DNA of 35,705 nucleotides from Xanthoparmelia taractica (GCA_033085395.1 JANQBS010000352.1:1-35705); one strand, 5' to 3'. Numbered from the stretch's first letter, positions 9,371 to 20,929 are shown. The notes: a model not told the origin generated them from the letters alone. Numbers and translations are program-made.

Positions 9371-11425
9371 ATGTTGGCTCCCAACATCTTATCCATCTTC
9401 TTGTGCCTGCAAACAGCGGCGGGCATCCCGTTTGTCATCAATTCCCTTACCGGCATTTCCTACCAAGGCACCTCCGCCGACGGCGTCGACCAGTTCCAGA
9501 ACATCTTCTACGCCGAAGACACTTCAGGTGCCAACCGTTTCGCGCCACCTGTACCCTACCTTCCGACCCGTGGCTCGACTATACAAGCAACGGCTGCTGG
9601 GTTTGTGTGTCCTCAGCCGCTGACGTCAAACCCAATATACCCATTCTCTTCACCTAACAAGCAATTAAGTGAAGATTGTCTGAGCCTACGTATTGCAAGG
9701 CCGGCTAATCATACGTCCGACAAGCCGCTGCCGGTGATGGTGTGGACCTATGGTGGTACTTCTGACCCTCAAACCATGTGATTTGTGTTCATAAAGCGTT
9801 GATTTTCAATATTTCAGGTGGCTGGATATATGGTCAAGCGTACGATCGGGAGTATAATCCTGTTGGCCTGGTCCAGGAGTCTGTGGCTGGCGGCCACCCG
9901 GTCATATATGTTGCAATAAACTATCGCGTTGGCAGTATGCCTCTCCACCGATGTGTAACTGATGTTCGTTGCTAATCTTGAAGTTTTCGGGTTTGCGGTG
10001 TCGGAGGCGTTACATGATGCGAAGTCGGAGAACGTTGGCCTAAGGGATCAGAGGTTGGCTTTACAGTGTAAGCTGATCTTTCTCTGGGGCATTATGATTT
10101 TTGGGCTCAGGACTTTACTAGGGGTCAAAGACAATATCGCCGCTTTTGGAGGGGATCCAGATAATATAACCGCCTTTGGTCAGAGCGCTGGGTCCATTAA
10201 TACCAACTTCCAGCTGCTGGCGTTTGGAGGCAAACAGGGAGCAGTGTTCCAAAAGGCTATGTATGTCAAAATGAGCATTCAACTCTTAAGGTGTCTAGCT
10301 AACAGGCCCAAGCATGGATTCTGGATTCAGTACTGTTGGCGACTGGTCGGCCGACACTCCATCCAATGTTACTGCTAGCGTGGCCCGATCTCTCAATTGC
10401 AGCGGCGACGCAGACGCAGAATTGGCTTGTCTCAGAGATATACCACCAGGAACTTTGTTGCCCGCGGCATTGGCACAAGCAAAAATCGTTGCTCCTCCTT
10501 CCGGCGTCGAGGCCTTCCACCCAGTCATTGACGGTGACTTCATTCCCAACCAACCGTCCAGACTTATTCAAGAGGGTTCCTTCGTGAAAGGTAAGGTTCT
10601 TCGATGTGCACTACCGCGAAAGATACACACTTACCTCGCAGGCATCTCAGTCATGGCCTCCTGGACTGCCGACGACGGTAGCCATTTGTTCCCACATCCG
10701 TCAACTCCGAAGCCACAGTTGTAGCCTTCTTCAGTGGCTTATTTAGTAGCTCTAACCGCGACCGACTCCTCACGCTCTATCCGGTGGAGGAGTTCGAAGC
10801 CCAAGTCACCAAAAACAGCACCATCACGGCCCAGTATTACCGCGCTTCTCGCATCTACCGCGATTACCGCTTGGCCTGTCCGGCAATCAACCTCACGAGC
10901 GAGATCTCACGACAGAGTACTAACCGAACCTATCTCTTTACCTTCAACTCCACCCGTCTTCAACCGGTGTGGGACTCTCTAAACGAGTCTCAATGGCGGA
11001 TCGCCCATACCTCGGATATACCGTACCTTTTCAACGAGGCCATCGTGGGAGGCGATAATAGCGAGTCGGCGCTGCAGCTCTCGGCAGAAGTAAGTAGAAG
11101 CTACTCTGCCTTTGCAACCTACGGGAGTCCTAGTATTCCTGTGTCCGATTGGCCGGTTGCGTGGAGCGGACAGCGCAGTGGGAATGCTACCGTGTTTGTG
11201 ATTGGGGGCCCGTATGGATCTGGGCCCGCGACGTTGGGACCGACTTCGGGACCGCGCCGTAGTGCCGCTGTGCGTAGGGGATTGGCTGTTCGTGATCAGA
11301 GCATAAAAGTTGTGACGAATTCGACATCAGCGGAGATCTTTTTGACTAATGATCAGAGGTCGGAGGCTCTTGCACAGGAGAAGTTGGTGGAGAGATGTGC
11401 TTTTCTCGATTCTGTTAGCTTTTGA
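9371..11425 (+). CDS. Secreted type-B carboxylesterase/lipase (alpha/beta hydrolase), frame interrupted
   Basis: Predicted secreted esterase hydrolysing carboxylic esters; substrate unknown. Exons: 9371-9755, 9818-9934, 9984-10067, 10122-10260, 10313-10590 and 10642 onward. Introns are 49-62 nt with GT-AG ends, and each junction restores a family motif (oxyanion GGGW, NYRVGIFGF, NVGLRDQRLALQW, AIMDSG). Residues 1-20 form a signal peptide, which is why the start at 9371 was chosen. SEDCL, the nucleophile elbow GQSAGS (Ser about 217) and a DIPY block preceded by the catalytic His (about 443) are present; the acidic residue is probably in TADDGS (about 345). Several NxT/S sites fit secretion. 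At 10,678-10,718 the frame breaks: either a one-base indel (the downstream frame would otherwise give the usual FVP block) or an unusually short 41-nt intron, which gives a 581-residue protein. It may be a pseudogene or contain a sequence error. Confidence 0.8.
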
Positions 11426-12200
11426 GTGGAGTCGTTCCACGGTTGAAAGGTGGCCAGTTTTGGGCTGCATTGACCCCGCGAACGGTGTAATTTCAGTATG
11501 ATACATGCATTAGGTTTTGTCCCGTGGCACTAATGTCGTATCATTAAAGGAGTAACAGCTCCCAAGTTCCGCTTGGGTCGAAGACCAGCCCTTGAGGGCT
11601 GAACTATAGGAATCCTGTATTGTAGAAGAAGTTGCATCCTTGACTATACAATATCCAAAGATCATAAAGAGTAACATCCCTAGCCAGTTCACCTTGAAAG
11701 CAGTATTGTCTTGTCATAGTCAATCAATTATACACGCTTGTTTTGAGCAGGCTCTATTAACTGGATAGCCCTCGAAGCCGAAGAAGCCAATCTTTGAGAT
11801 GAATTACACATGTCCAGTTGAGCCAATAGAATATACAAGCTTGTCCTTTCAGGTATCAAAGATGATATGTCTTTACAGTATTGTATGAAGAAGAGAGCCC
11901 GGACTTACCTTATTGGCGAATGTTACGGGATGCCTAACCTAATTGGAGACTAGCGACTTGCCCTGCCCTAAGGTAAAAGCATCCTTACCTTATATGGGTC
12001 GGTCCGAAAGGGCTACGCTCAGACAATTGTCTGATAAGCAGCGTCTGCATCCAACGATACTGAACGACTCCCACAATCTGACCTCTTCCTACCCAATCCC
12101 ACTCATCTCGAATGCAGCTCGAGACCCATTGGACACCTGAGGACCACACGCTGTGCACCTAACCTGACTCTACAGCAGGGTTGACCTGCTTTTGCTCAAT
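11426..12200. other. Intergenic region, upstream of shr3
   Basis: No supported gene; short open frames here have no features. It contains the 3' end region of the esterase and the promoter of shr3. A TGACTC hexamer at 12165-12170, about 30 bp before the shr3 start, resembles the core of a Gcn4/CpcA amino-acid-control site but lacks the full TGACTCA and could be chance. Confidence 0.4.
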
Positions 12201-12934
12201 ATGGCTTGGGGAAGCCATGGCGCAACTGCTTTTGCAACGTTCATGATCCTTTGCCGTACGTACCATCTAGCTTATTAACCCTTCTCTCTGTCGAATAGCG
12301 CTGAATCCACTGGCTAGCTACATGTTTTGCCCTCGGCATCCTCTTCTCCCTCTTCCCCTACGACTACCCCCTCCTCTGGAACCCAGCCACATGTCCGCCT
12401 GAAGCATACGTCATGCTCGAAAACCACCTGAAGTTCCTGCACGCTTCACCGCTCATAATCCCTCGTATTCTCCACACAGTCATCGGGACAGGCCTCCTAG
12501 GTTTCTTCATCAAGCTCTACAGACCCTCGGAATCCAATATGCTCTTCGACGGTGCCAGCCTGGTGTTGTACATGTGCGGAGTGATTATCTACCTTGCAAA
12601 TATTGTCAAGGGAATGAGGGTCATTACAAGTGGGGTCTACGACCGCGAGCTCGTCGAAGGGGAGCTAGCTGTTGGTGTCAAAGGTGTGGAAGCGGGAGTA
12701 GAGGATTTTCTTGGTAGGGATGATAGTCTGAAAGTGATGGCAGCCAGCAATACTATACTGGCGCTCGTGCTAGTGGGAGTGCTGGTGCTGCAAGCTGGGC
12801 AGTGGTATGCTGAGAGGAAAGAGGGGCAAGAGGTGGAGGGTCAGAGGGCGCGGAAGGAGAAGTTGGCGAACGGTGAGAGCAAAGGTGAAGACAGGATTAA
12901 GCACAAGAGTCCCAGTTCCAAGAAAAAGGTTTGA
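12201..12934 (+). CDS. shr3: Shr3-type ER chaperone for amino acid permeases
   Basis: Shr3 proteins sit in the ER membrane and help amino acid permeases fold and enter COPII vesicles. Two exons, 12201-12255 and 12318-12934, with a 62-nt intron; joining them recreates the conserved CPTCF block at the first membrane segment. The product is 223 residues, close to the 210 of yeast Shr3. Four membrane segments are visible: about residues 7-30, the IPRILHTVIG region, a GASLVLYMCGVIIYLANIVKG block and AASNTILALVLVGVLVLQAGQWY-like residues near the end (quoted in part). The FIKLYRPSESN motif is typical of the family. A charged tail ends in KKKV, a fit to the KKxx ER-retrieval signal. The 5' half is C-rich and the 3' half G-rich on the coding strand. 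It is convergent with the next gene, with a 334-bp gap. Confidence 0.93.
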
Positions 12935-13268
12935 AAAGAATGGTCGATTGCAATGTCCTTGAAGATAGTGATGACACGACCCGAAGGTCCGAGGGATATT
13001 TTGTTTGCATTCCCCTCTGCAACATATGTATTATATTATGATCTGCCTGAGCGTTTCCCCTTTCCCTGGTTTATGTCAGCTTCTTTTCCTTCTTCATATG
13101 TACCCGCCCGCATGGCGGTGTTCTTCAACTGCGTTTCTTTTGGTACGGACATCGCCGTCCTTCTCGGGTGTCTGTTTAGGTACAAAAACTTGATCGTGGC
13201 TAAGATAATGGCCGCTAGTCATAAATATACAATCAGCGATGGGTACAAGGGACGTTCTACCTAATGGC

Positions 13269-14712
13269 TTACCCGTCATGATTTCCGCCTGCATATATGG
13301 AGACTTCGGAGCTAGCCGCAGTTGAGCTGGTGCCACCATCCTCCAGGTTTCCAGCATCATTCAAGGCTTTTCTTGAGCTTGAAATGCCCCTGGACGGAAA
13401 GGAAATCATCTCTTTAATGCTCCGAACTGGGAAGAGTCCACTGATGAGGGGCCGAAACAAAGGCAAGCAGGCCCCAACGATCCCGAGCGAGGATTCCACC
13501 ATTGGCCAGTACAAGGTTGGGGTAAAGAGATCTTTCCTCAACAGGTCAGCCAATGTCATTACTATTGGATTTGTGAATACTCATACACGTAAAATCCTCG
13601 TCACCCGAATTGGACTCTTGAGGTCGATGGTGGTTAGTGGCTTCCCACATTTGACGATTGATGAAGGTAAACTTACTGACAGCGATCTTATAGAACATCA
13701 CCAGCTTGGTTACGCTTGCCGCGATGGTCCTTTGCTACGTAAGTATGTATTGGCTTCCCAGCTGTGTGCAAAAAAAGCTTACAGTATTCCTAGTAGAAAC
13801 ATGGCGCTCACGCCAACTTTCTGTTTTGCTGACAGCTGGAGCGCCCAGATCTTGGTGGCAATTAGCCTATATCTGAAGAGTATGTGCAGGAGCGCTTACG
13901 CAAGGGATTGGCATGACGAGGATTATGAAGTCCGTTATTGCATCTGAGAACGCTTGTCCAATGTACATCATGTTTTCATCGATGCAAGTGTCAGCAGTGC
14001 CTCCTAAGCCAGTCCAATTTTCTGATATTGGATAGCATTGGAGCATGTTCGCAAAGAAGAAACCGATAATCCATATTACAATGATGGTGATCATGGTCCA
14101 GACGATAGCCAAGAACAAAGCGCCGCGAAAGATTCTTGCAAATTTTGTCAGTATTTCATTCTCGCGAACATTCGTGGCATGTATCCACCTCTTGTAAAGA
14201 AAAAGAACTGATAACTTGGTTAGGCCAAAAGTCAATGTTGAGGTCATCAAAGAAGCATAATTGATCTAGACACCACGGTCAGAGATGTAATAGATGGAAA
14301 AGTATACAAAGAAAACTTGCCTGTTGGAAGACCTCTAAGCGATGAGTGAAAACCAGTGAGCCATCTGGTCCGATCTTTGTGTGCCGTCCTAGATCCCCAA
14401 GTGCGGTTCCTGCATCTCGCAATCAATTCAGAGCCAATAGAACCTTCGAGGTCGAGTACCAACCAACAAACATACACAGTGCGGTACCAATCGTGAAGAG
14501 CTGGATCCACCTTCGTCAGTTCGTCAATCACAACAAGGAAGATGCATCACTCTTGGAGCCCGGCCCACCAGTGCGAAAACAATCAAGTAGTCGTCCCATC
14601 CAAGGATCGCGTTTTTTATCTTTCTGGCATAAATGCGAAGCACAACAGCGACAGCCGTGAGTATGGTCAGCACAGTGGCCAGCGCGTACATTTTACCCGG
14701 TGTTTCCCCCAT
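13269..14712 (-). CDS. Seven-TM fungal rhodopsin-domain (Pth11-like) integral membrane protein
   Basis: Belongs to the large Pezizomycotina family of seven-TM proteins related to Pth11, putative GPCR-like sensors; no ligand can be inferred and no CFEM domain is present. Eight exons (minus strand): 14712-14569, 14500-14464, 14409-14321, 14265-13900, 13850-13783, 13729-13677, 13616-13589, 13536-13269; 350 residues. The start gives a short N terminus before TM1. Family motifs: LGWDDYLI at the start of TM2, LGRHT in loop 1, TKLSVLFLYKR after TM3, QCYPI plus a Cys in loop 2, LVMPIP before TM6, and YWPMVESSLGIVGACLP in TM7. Intron 3 (14320-14266) begins GC rather than GT. The 28-nt exon 7 and its GTGTAT donor are the weakest part of the model. 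The C-terminal tail is Ser-rich and likely cytosolic. Confidence 0.85.
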
Positions 14713-16039
14713 GATGAAAGGATCGAAGACGAGTGATGAAAGCTCGAACGCAATGCGAGAGCACTGTAGCCTATAATGAACAGATTCTGACAAAGGAGAC
14801 TGGGAAGCTTCTAAATTACTGGATAGCCATTGGGATCGCGGCCACGATCGAGCATGCATGACGCCATCACTCTGTGCTTTCAAAGTTTACCCCTTCATGA
14901 AGGCAGTGCAACACTCTCAGCCTTTCGGAGGACATCAGACCCGAATGCTCAATTGCAGTGCCGTAATAAGGCACATCACGACGGTAAGATATGTTCTCAG
15001 CCCATGCGTTATGCCAACCGTTGCAATCCGGTGCAGGCGAGCTAGAGGAACAAGTAGGCCCTCACTCAGATAGAGAGCAATGTTACGCGTGGATGACGGG
15101 TGGAGATTGGGGTTCGTACAAAGCTCACACAAGAGGCTGGAATCTATCAGCTCCGAAGAAACGCAAATGAAAGGCACAGCAATTATGAAGATTTGGTTGT
15201 CAGTCTGTGTCTAGCACCACGGACAGAATGCAAAATGGGCACAGTGAAAGAGTGAGCAGCGAGGCTGTGCCCTTCCTTTGTGAGTTGAAGGCGCTGTTGG
15301 TCTACATCAAGATCAATTCAGGAGATCTGAGCGTCCGGAGTGGGTAACGTTCTTTACGCGGTCATCATAATCCTTTGGCAAGCGAGGTACAAGACCCATA
15401 TTGGAAAGGAATGTGTTTCAGGAGACGTTTTGGGAAGGCCTTGGCTTGTCAGACACAAATGCGCTGCTTTAACATCGGCTCGATCCAGCCTACAGGATCT
15501 ATGGGGTTGTATGTGAGAGTTGGGTAAGCATTACAGAGATGACAAAGATCTCTTGGGTCGCCATCAATTTGTTCAAGCATGCACTGGCGCCCCAGTAAGC
15601 TCATCCAAAGGCTGAGCAAATGTTCTTCAGCTCCTTGGTGGTGTATAGGTACATGCATTGCGGCGTGTACGAGGCTGTAAAACATCCACGTTGGGGGCCA
15701 TAATGCACGACCCGGAGATAATCATTGCATGAACTGAAACAAATGTTGCATATGCTCACGCCGCCGGGAAACACCGACATCATCGATTACTGATACACTT
15801 ACAAATTTTACGAAAAGAATACTCGACATGCACACGCCGTACCAAAGAAATCTCCGCCATCAGCGATCAATGTCGTACCAAGGGATTGAAACGGAGTTAT
15901 GGTCCGATTCCCAAAGACCGTTTCTCCCTGAAATCCACATTGACTATGTGAAATAAAACATTCGCCCTATCACCAAGCATACTCAACCATCTTCAAAACC
16001 AGGAATCACACCTACTTTGACTCTATCCTGACCATCACC
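14713..16039. other. Intergenic region between divergent genes, no firm gene
   Basis: Separates the membrane-protein gene (minus) from the secreted-protein gene (plus). Minus-strand open frames at 14,935-15,177 and 15,449-15,783 exist but no family is recognised. The last 100 bp before 16,040 are pyrimidine-rich, as is common just upstream of fungal start codons. Confidence 0.4.
15453..15685 (-). CDS. Possible hypothetical protein fragment
   Basis: A 77-codon minus-strand open frame with protein-like residue use (HHQGAEEHLLSLW, then LEQIDGDPRDL, then DPVGWIEPML) ending at a stop at 15,453-15,455. The preceding frame is closed and would need an intron to extend upstream into the Cys-rich frame at 15,601-15,783. 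I do not recognise a family. It may be the last exon of a small gene, a gene relic, or chance. Confidence 0.2.
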
Positions 16040-16926
16040 ATGCATCCCACCCTCTACCTCTCATCGACGCTTCTGTTCTTGCCTCTCTTGGTACTCCCCC
16101 TACCACTGCCATTATGTCAGGGTACATCATATCCCCATAACTCACCCTGATCATTTCGCCAGGCTAACGCACATACACAGACCCTGATATCCCCTGTGAG
16201 GAACTTGAGCCAGTTGGCGACTGGTCCTTAAAAGTGCCAGCAGAAGGCTGGTCCCTACACGAAGGCCCTCTACGTCGCGAAGCCCGATCGGCCGGTACAT
16301 GACATCTACCGCACTCGACATCTCTTAACTAACGGTTGCATTCAGAAGAGCTAGCCGATGCTGACGCAGTCCCCGTGCTCAAACTGCGAGAAAATGTCCT
16401 CGAGCGCACTATCGGCGAACCCGAAGGCCCTACGCGCCGCGCCATCGACTGGGCATTTTCGAACGCAGGCACGGAAGCACCCACAGCGCTTTCCCACGCC
16501 GTCCGCGCGCTCAAAAGCCGCTGGAGCACCTTCCTGCATAATAACCTCAAATTCGTGGAAGAACCGAGTAGGTTGTTGCTCCATCCTATCTATCTATCTC
16601 TCAAGATTGATCGCCCGCCCGCTGACGTGATTGATGCTAGTAGAAGAGTCTCCTCCTAATATTGATGCTACTACTGCTGCCACCGCTGACGCCACGCTCA
16701 AAGAAAAGCGCTGGACGATACCGAAGGGCCAGTGGGATATACTGACCGTAGTCGGTGAGTTTGCGCTCGATCGAGCACGTTTTTTTTCCCAGTTTGGGCT
16801 GGGCTGAGTTGGACTGGACTGATGTTTGGTACTCGTACGGACCCAGATGATTCGGATGATGGATACGGTCCCGACTCCGACTTTGTTTCCGATGCCACAA
16901 CCACAGAGCTGACCGAGGTATCTTGA
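16040..16926 (+). CDS. Small secreted protein of unknown function
   Basis: Five exons: 16040-16121, 16181-16294, 16346-16567, 16641-16754, 16847-16926; introns 59, 51, 73 and 92 nt, all GT-AG with every junction in the same phase. The product is 203 residues. Residues 1-27 form a strong signal peptide: a long Leu/Pro-rich hydrophobic core ending near LCQ. The mature part is mostly hydrophilic with only one obvious Cys (DIPCEE), so it is not a disulfide-rich effector. It has an AIDWAF segment, an Arg/Lys-rich stretch, a WTIPKGQWD block and a very acidic C terminus (DDSDDGYGPDSD). No family recognised. Exon 4 could begin 3 nt later (tandem TAGTAG acceptor), changing one residue. The ATG context ccaccATG-like (atcaccATG) is favourable. 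Confidence 0.7.
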
Positions 16927-17442
16927 ACTGGTTTCTGGTAGGTAGCTAGAGACTATTTGGACTGGCTGTTTGCATGTTATGTTGTTTCGTACAGTCTTTT
17001 TTCGATTTGTTCACGTATATCGGCTTGTCTTGGGTGCTTTTTGGTATCGAATCGCAATCACTTTTGGAATGTAAAGGCGGTGGGATATGGTGGTATTGAC
17101 ATTTGACGTATATATATATATACATATCACATTGCGCTCTTAATATCTTTCCAATCGCTTCCTTCCACCTCTCTTGGCTCCCCAGTGGCATTGCGAAACT
17201 CTGCCCTCCCCCTTAGCCACTCCCCAGTACCACAAAGAACATCTCCTTCCCATGCCCCCCTTCTCCTTTTGCCTCTCCTCTCCTCTAGAAAAGAAAAAGA
17301 AAAAGAAAACTCTTTTCCTCAAATCTGCCACCAGATCCCCTCCCGGATAATACACACCTTATCTTATATAACAGAAATCTCTCCACTAGAACACGACAAA
17401 TACCTTGAGGCAGGTTACAATTTTCCTCCGCATAGGGGTCCC

Positions 17443-17472
17443 CGCCCACGCCCACGCCCACGCCCACGCCCA
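17443..17472. repeat. GCCCAC hexanucleotide repeat
   Basis: Four to five tandem copies of gcccac on the + strand, inside the C-rich half of the skew block; the minus strand is correspondingly G-rich and could form quadruplex-like structure. Confidence 0.9.
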
Positions 17473-17574
17473 GATCCATGTCCATGCCCCCTAGGACAGA
17501 TATCCAAACTCCACTCGACTCCCGAACCAAACCAGAACACAAACACGATCAATAGTGACGGTAGCTTTTGATGC

Positions 17575-17820
17575 GGTATCTTGGTGAGGAACGGATGTGA
17601 GAGAGGGAGAGAAAGAGAGAGAGAAAGAGATAGGGGGAGATCGACGGAATAAATGGAATCGAGGGAGGAAGAAGAAAGGGAAGCCTTTCTTTAAAGAGAA
17701 AGTGAGGTTGGGGATAGGAATAAGGGTTTTGAGTTCGGTGCGAAGGAGATGTAGGTGAGATGTGGGGAGGGAAGGAGGGGGGAGAGGGGGGGAAGGGGGA
17801 AGGTAGATTTGGCTACTTTA
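17575..17820. repeat. Purine-rich (GA/GGG) low-complexity tract
   Basis: GAGA-type runs at about 17,600-17,640, then several G3-G7 runs at about 17,765-17,805. Directly follows the pyrimidine-rich tract on the same strand. Confidence 0.85.
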
Positions 17821-18730
17821 TCAAGGTTAACCGATGTATACGTCTGGATTTTCTTAGGCCTGCCTACCTACCTGTTTCCACTGCGTGTTGAGGTTCTCGG
17901 GGCATGCCAGACGCCTCGTACATAAAGACTGCATCCAAGGATGATTTCTGACGTTGGTCGGTACATCGATATCGTCAGGTTCGGCACAATGTAGATGGCT
18001 TGGGGGCTATAGGGAAATAATCTCTATGGACTGTAACGAACTACCCCAAGCCTCGTGAAGCATTTGTAAACTCTACTTACAATGGCCATCCATCCAAACT
18101 GTGGATGCTACAGGGTTTTCTGGCTCCTCCCCCAGAGCAGCAGCAAAGGAAGTGGTTGCGTGTTGTCCGAGAAAGGACTAATGCGACAAAGTAGATGCCT
18201 GGTGGACGGAGCAGAGCGCCTCCGGATCCTTGAGTACCGAACGTAGTCAATCACGTGGCTTTCAAGCCGACAGGTGCTCTTGTATGATGCGACACTGATG
18301 GACCTCGCGGCGGCGTAGCCCGTTCGGGATATCAAGATTTCACTATTCTATCAAGTGGCTGAGCTAATGGGCCTGAGCGGATATACTTAGACATGACTTT
18401 GCTCGGTTTTGATCTCGGCCCCGCAGGGTTAGAGTATGGGGGAGTTATAATGGCCTTTGTCGATTCGTTCGCCGTCCGAGCTCGTCCTGTAGGTCCTTCG
18501 ATCTTGTAGCTTTGGAGTCTGTTCTGATTTTTCGACGTAGCATCCCAATGAAGCAATCACAGGGATCCCAAGCCCAACGGGACCGCAGTTGAGATGCGTG
18601 CACAAGAGCCATGTACCGTTTTCCATACAGCAGCGATTGAGAATGCAGCTTTGTCCGAATCTGAGGCATTGTTGAGCGGAAAACCCACGAAGACTGAGGT
18701 ACGTGATGCTCTCATTCAAGACTGTTAGTA

Positions 18731-19827
18731 TCACGACAATGAAGCCCGATCGCTCTCTTGACTTTCCGCAGTAGACCGCCGGGACGGTAATCTCAAGCTC
18801 TCAGAATGCCGGTACCGAGTAACAGTGGGTAGAGGGATGCTGACAATGTCGTGGAACTGCTTCCCTATACACTCCCCGGCCCTGATTACGTCTCTTGTCC
18901 CAAGTTCGCTGATGCAAACTCTGTCCAAGTGGACACCTTTAGCCCATACGACATCGTTGAACTTTTCACAGAGTGCTCTGGCGTCAAATGGTGGGGCTCT
19001 GCGCCTCACGATACACTTCAGCGTCGGATCGAAAGTAAGAGCTTGGGAACCGAGTCCTGGTGCGTCCAAGACTTTTGCTTGAGAAAAAGCACGATCTCCT
19101 AGGTCCACGTGCCATTTGTCTCTTTCTTCGAGGCCAGCAGCGACGAACTCCTGAGAAATACCCCTACAAAGCCACTGTAGGAGACCCGTGGGTTCCTTTA
19201 CGGAGGTATAGAGGAACTGAACGTCCCAAGGGGTTGGGGGACCACGACGATTGACGGATTCGCCCAGTCCGACCAAATCCACCTGCAGATTCGGTGTTAA
19301 TATGCCTTCTCATTCGCAAATACACTTGGAGTGTAATATCGACCCCATTCAGCATGACGAGCATCTTGCTCCCGACACAGGCATGGGACTCGCAGATGGT
19401 ATGTACTGGGAAACGTTGCTTCAAAAAGGGCACTTACGACCAGTGGCGGAAGGTTGAAGAGGTTAACCCGTTCATTGCTTAGCCTTTCTGGATTTACGGT
19501 CGAGGATATTGACGTGTTGGAAGGGGCTGTTTGAAGCTGGGAAAAAAGCTTTTGCCACTCTCGTTTTCCGAGATCGTGAAGCAGCTCTATCGCTTGCTTT
19601 CTTTTGTATTCTGTAGGCAGTTGGAGGGCAGCGATGCTAAGACTCAAACGTTGCAATGGCCGGTAGGCTGCAGGTGGTATTGAGGCAGATACAGGGTCAT
19701 TGGCGACACGCCACAAAGTTTCTTGTACTTGGGAAGATGAAGATTGGTTGAGCAAGGGGAAGCGGATGAAGTGGGTAATTTTTGGTGCATTGAACGGAAT
19801 GACCACTTTTCTCACTAGAAGAGTCAT
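18731..19827 (-). CDS. AKAP7-like 2H-phosphoesterase-fold protein, catalytic motifs altered
   Basis: Related to the AKAP7 2'-5' RNA ligase-like domain found in fungal proteins. Three exons: 19827-19438, 19364-19326, 19282-18731, with introns of 73 and 43 nt; 326 residues. The start follows from the family opening (THFIRFPL near residue 20). Conserved-looking parts: an RPLQRL strand, a NLFNLPPL block, LNGVDITL across the first junction, a LYTSV strand, and the C-terminal FDARALCEKF, VWAKGVHLDRVCI pair. The first catalytic motif, normally HxT in an LHLTLG setting, reads LSLSIA, so the histidine is missing. The second HxT is also not intact; the nearest candidate is WHVDLG. The protein may bind RNA or nucleotide without catalysis, or be decaying. 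Exons 2-3 are the least certain part of the model. Confidence 0.55.
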
Positions 19828-20929
19828 GTTCTTGGTGAAATGGCATATAGCAATGATGAATTTTCATGCTATCCCCTTATCCTTTTCACTTCCAATCCGG
19901 CTAGCCGCCAGCGGGATCCAGAACTAATCCCAATTAGAACTAGGAAAGAACCTCTTTTCGTGCATAAAGCCTTGGCGAAAACACGACTACCCAACCACTC
20001 TCTCCACCCCTCTCCTCGCAATCTCATCACTATCGAATAATCTCAAGTCTGGGAATCCAATAACCTGTCCATCACACCTCGGCCCAGTACTGCGTATAGA
20101 GACAGCTGACCCTATCCACACACTCACTACAGCAGGACCGTCGAAAGGAAGATGAACTGATACTACTTGAAAAGGAGAACCACCGCCGGACTTTTCACAT
20201 ACACAGAAGATACCCTTCCACTTCATTGACTTTTCATTTACTCGATCCCATCATAAACCCCGGGGGAAACGGCGTGGTACTTGTATGTCTGTCGTGTTCA
20301 GAACCGTGGAAGAAAGGTGGGTGTAGTGGGGTTTGTTTCTTGGTTGCTCAGCTGGCGTTCGTTGCATTTGATGTGTCATTTTCCTAACTATTTGCCTAAG
20401 ATAAATGTTTCATCGCCTCCAGTAAAACATATCGTCCGCGCGCCATAAGTACCCAGGCGCATATATTTTTGATACACTGGTACGGGATCTCTATCTATGA
20501 TATCTACGATTTATATATATGTATATGTATATATGTATTCTATGTATGTATGGTATCCACCTTGCGGCATCTCACGGCTATGGAGCACTTTATGCAAGGC
20601 GCACATAATACATCCACTGCTGGGTGCGTGATCCCTCCTCGACGAAAGTACTGACAGCATGGCCCTCTACATACACAAGTATATACATGCCTATGCCTAT
20701 GCTTACGCCGCAACCAAAAAAAAATGAAGACCTGCTGCACTCACACACACGTATCCTCATGAAATATGTGCATAGAGGTGACTGACTATTGGAGAACCAA
20801 CTCTCATACCAAGGCAGACATGAGCCCCTAATCCATTCCGGAGAAGCACATGTATTCAATTCAAGCTACAGCAATCGCAGTATCTACATCAACGGCTTTT
20901 CCTCCAGACGGTCACCATCCCCAACCCAT

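Larger units (their letters stand above)
16927..18730. other. Intergenic region with a polypyrimidine-to-polypurine switch and simple repeats
   Basis: No gene is supported. The + strand is C/T-rich at about 17,150-17,530 and G/A-rich at about 17,575-17,815. Short runs include a TA dinucleotide run at 17108-17126. From about 17,865 composition is ordinary. A minus-strand open frame at 18,429-18,734 has seven cysteines but no signal peptide or recognisable family and overlaps the stop of the next gene. Confidence 0.5.

Noticed and set aside
9259..9657. 132-codon frame overlapping the esterase start
   Set aside because: Out of frame with the conserved esterase exons and without family features; it is a shadow.
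9371..16926. Secondary-metabolite gene cluster including the esterase and membrane protein
   Set aside because: No polyketide synthase, peptide synthetase, terpene cyclase, P450 or cluster regulator is visible nearby.
18429..18734. 101-codon minus frame with seven cysteines as a small secreted protein
   Set aside because: No signal peptide, no recognised pattern, and it overlaps the stop region of the neighbouring gene in another frame.
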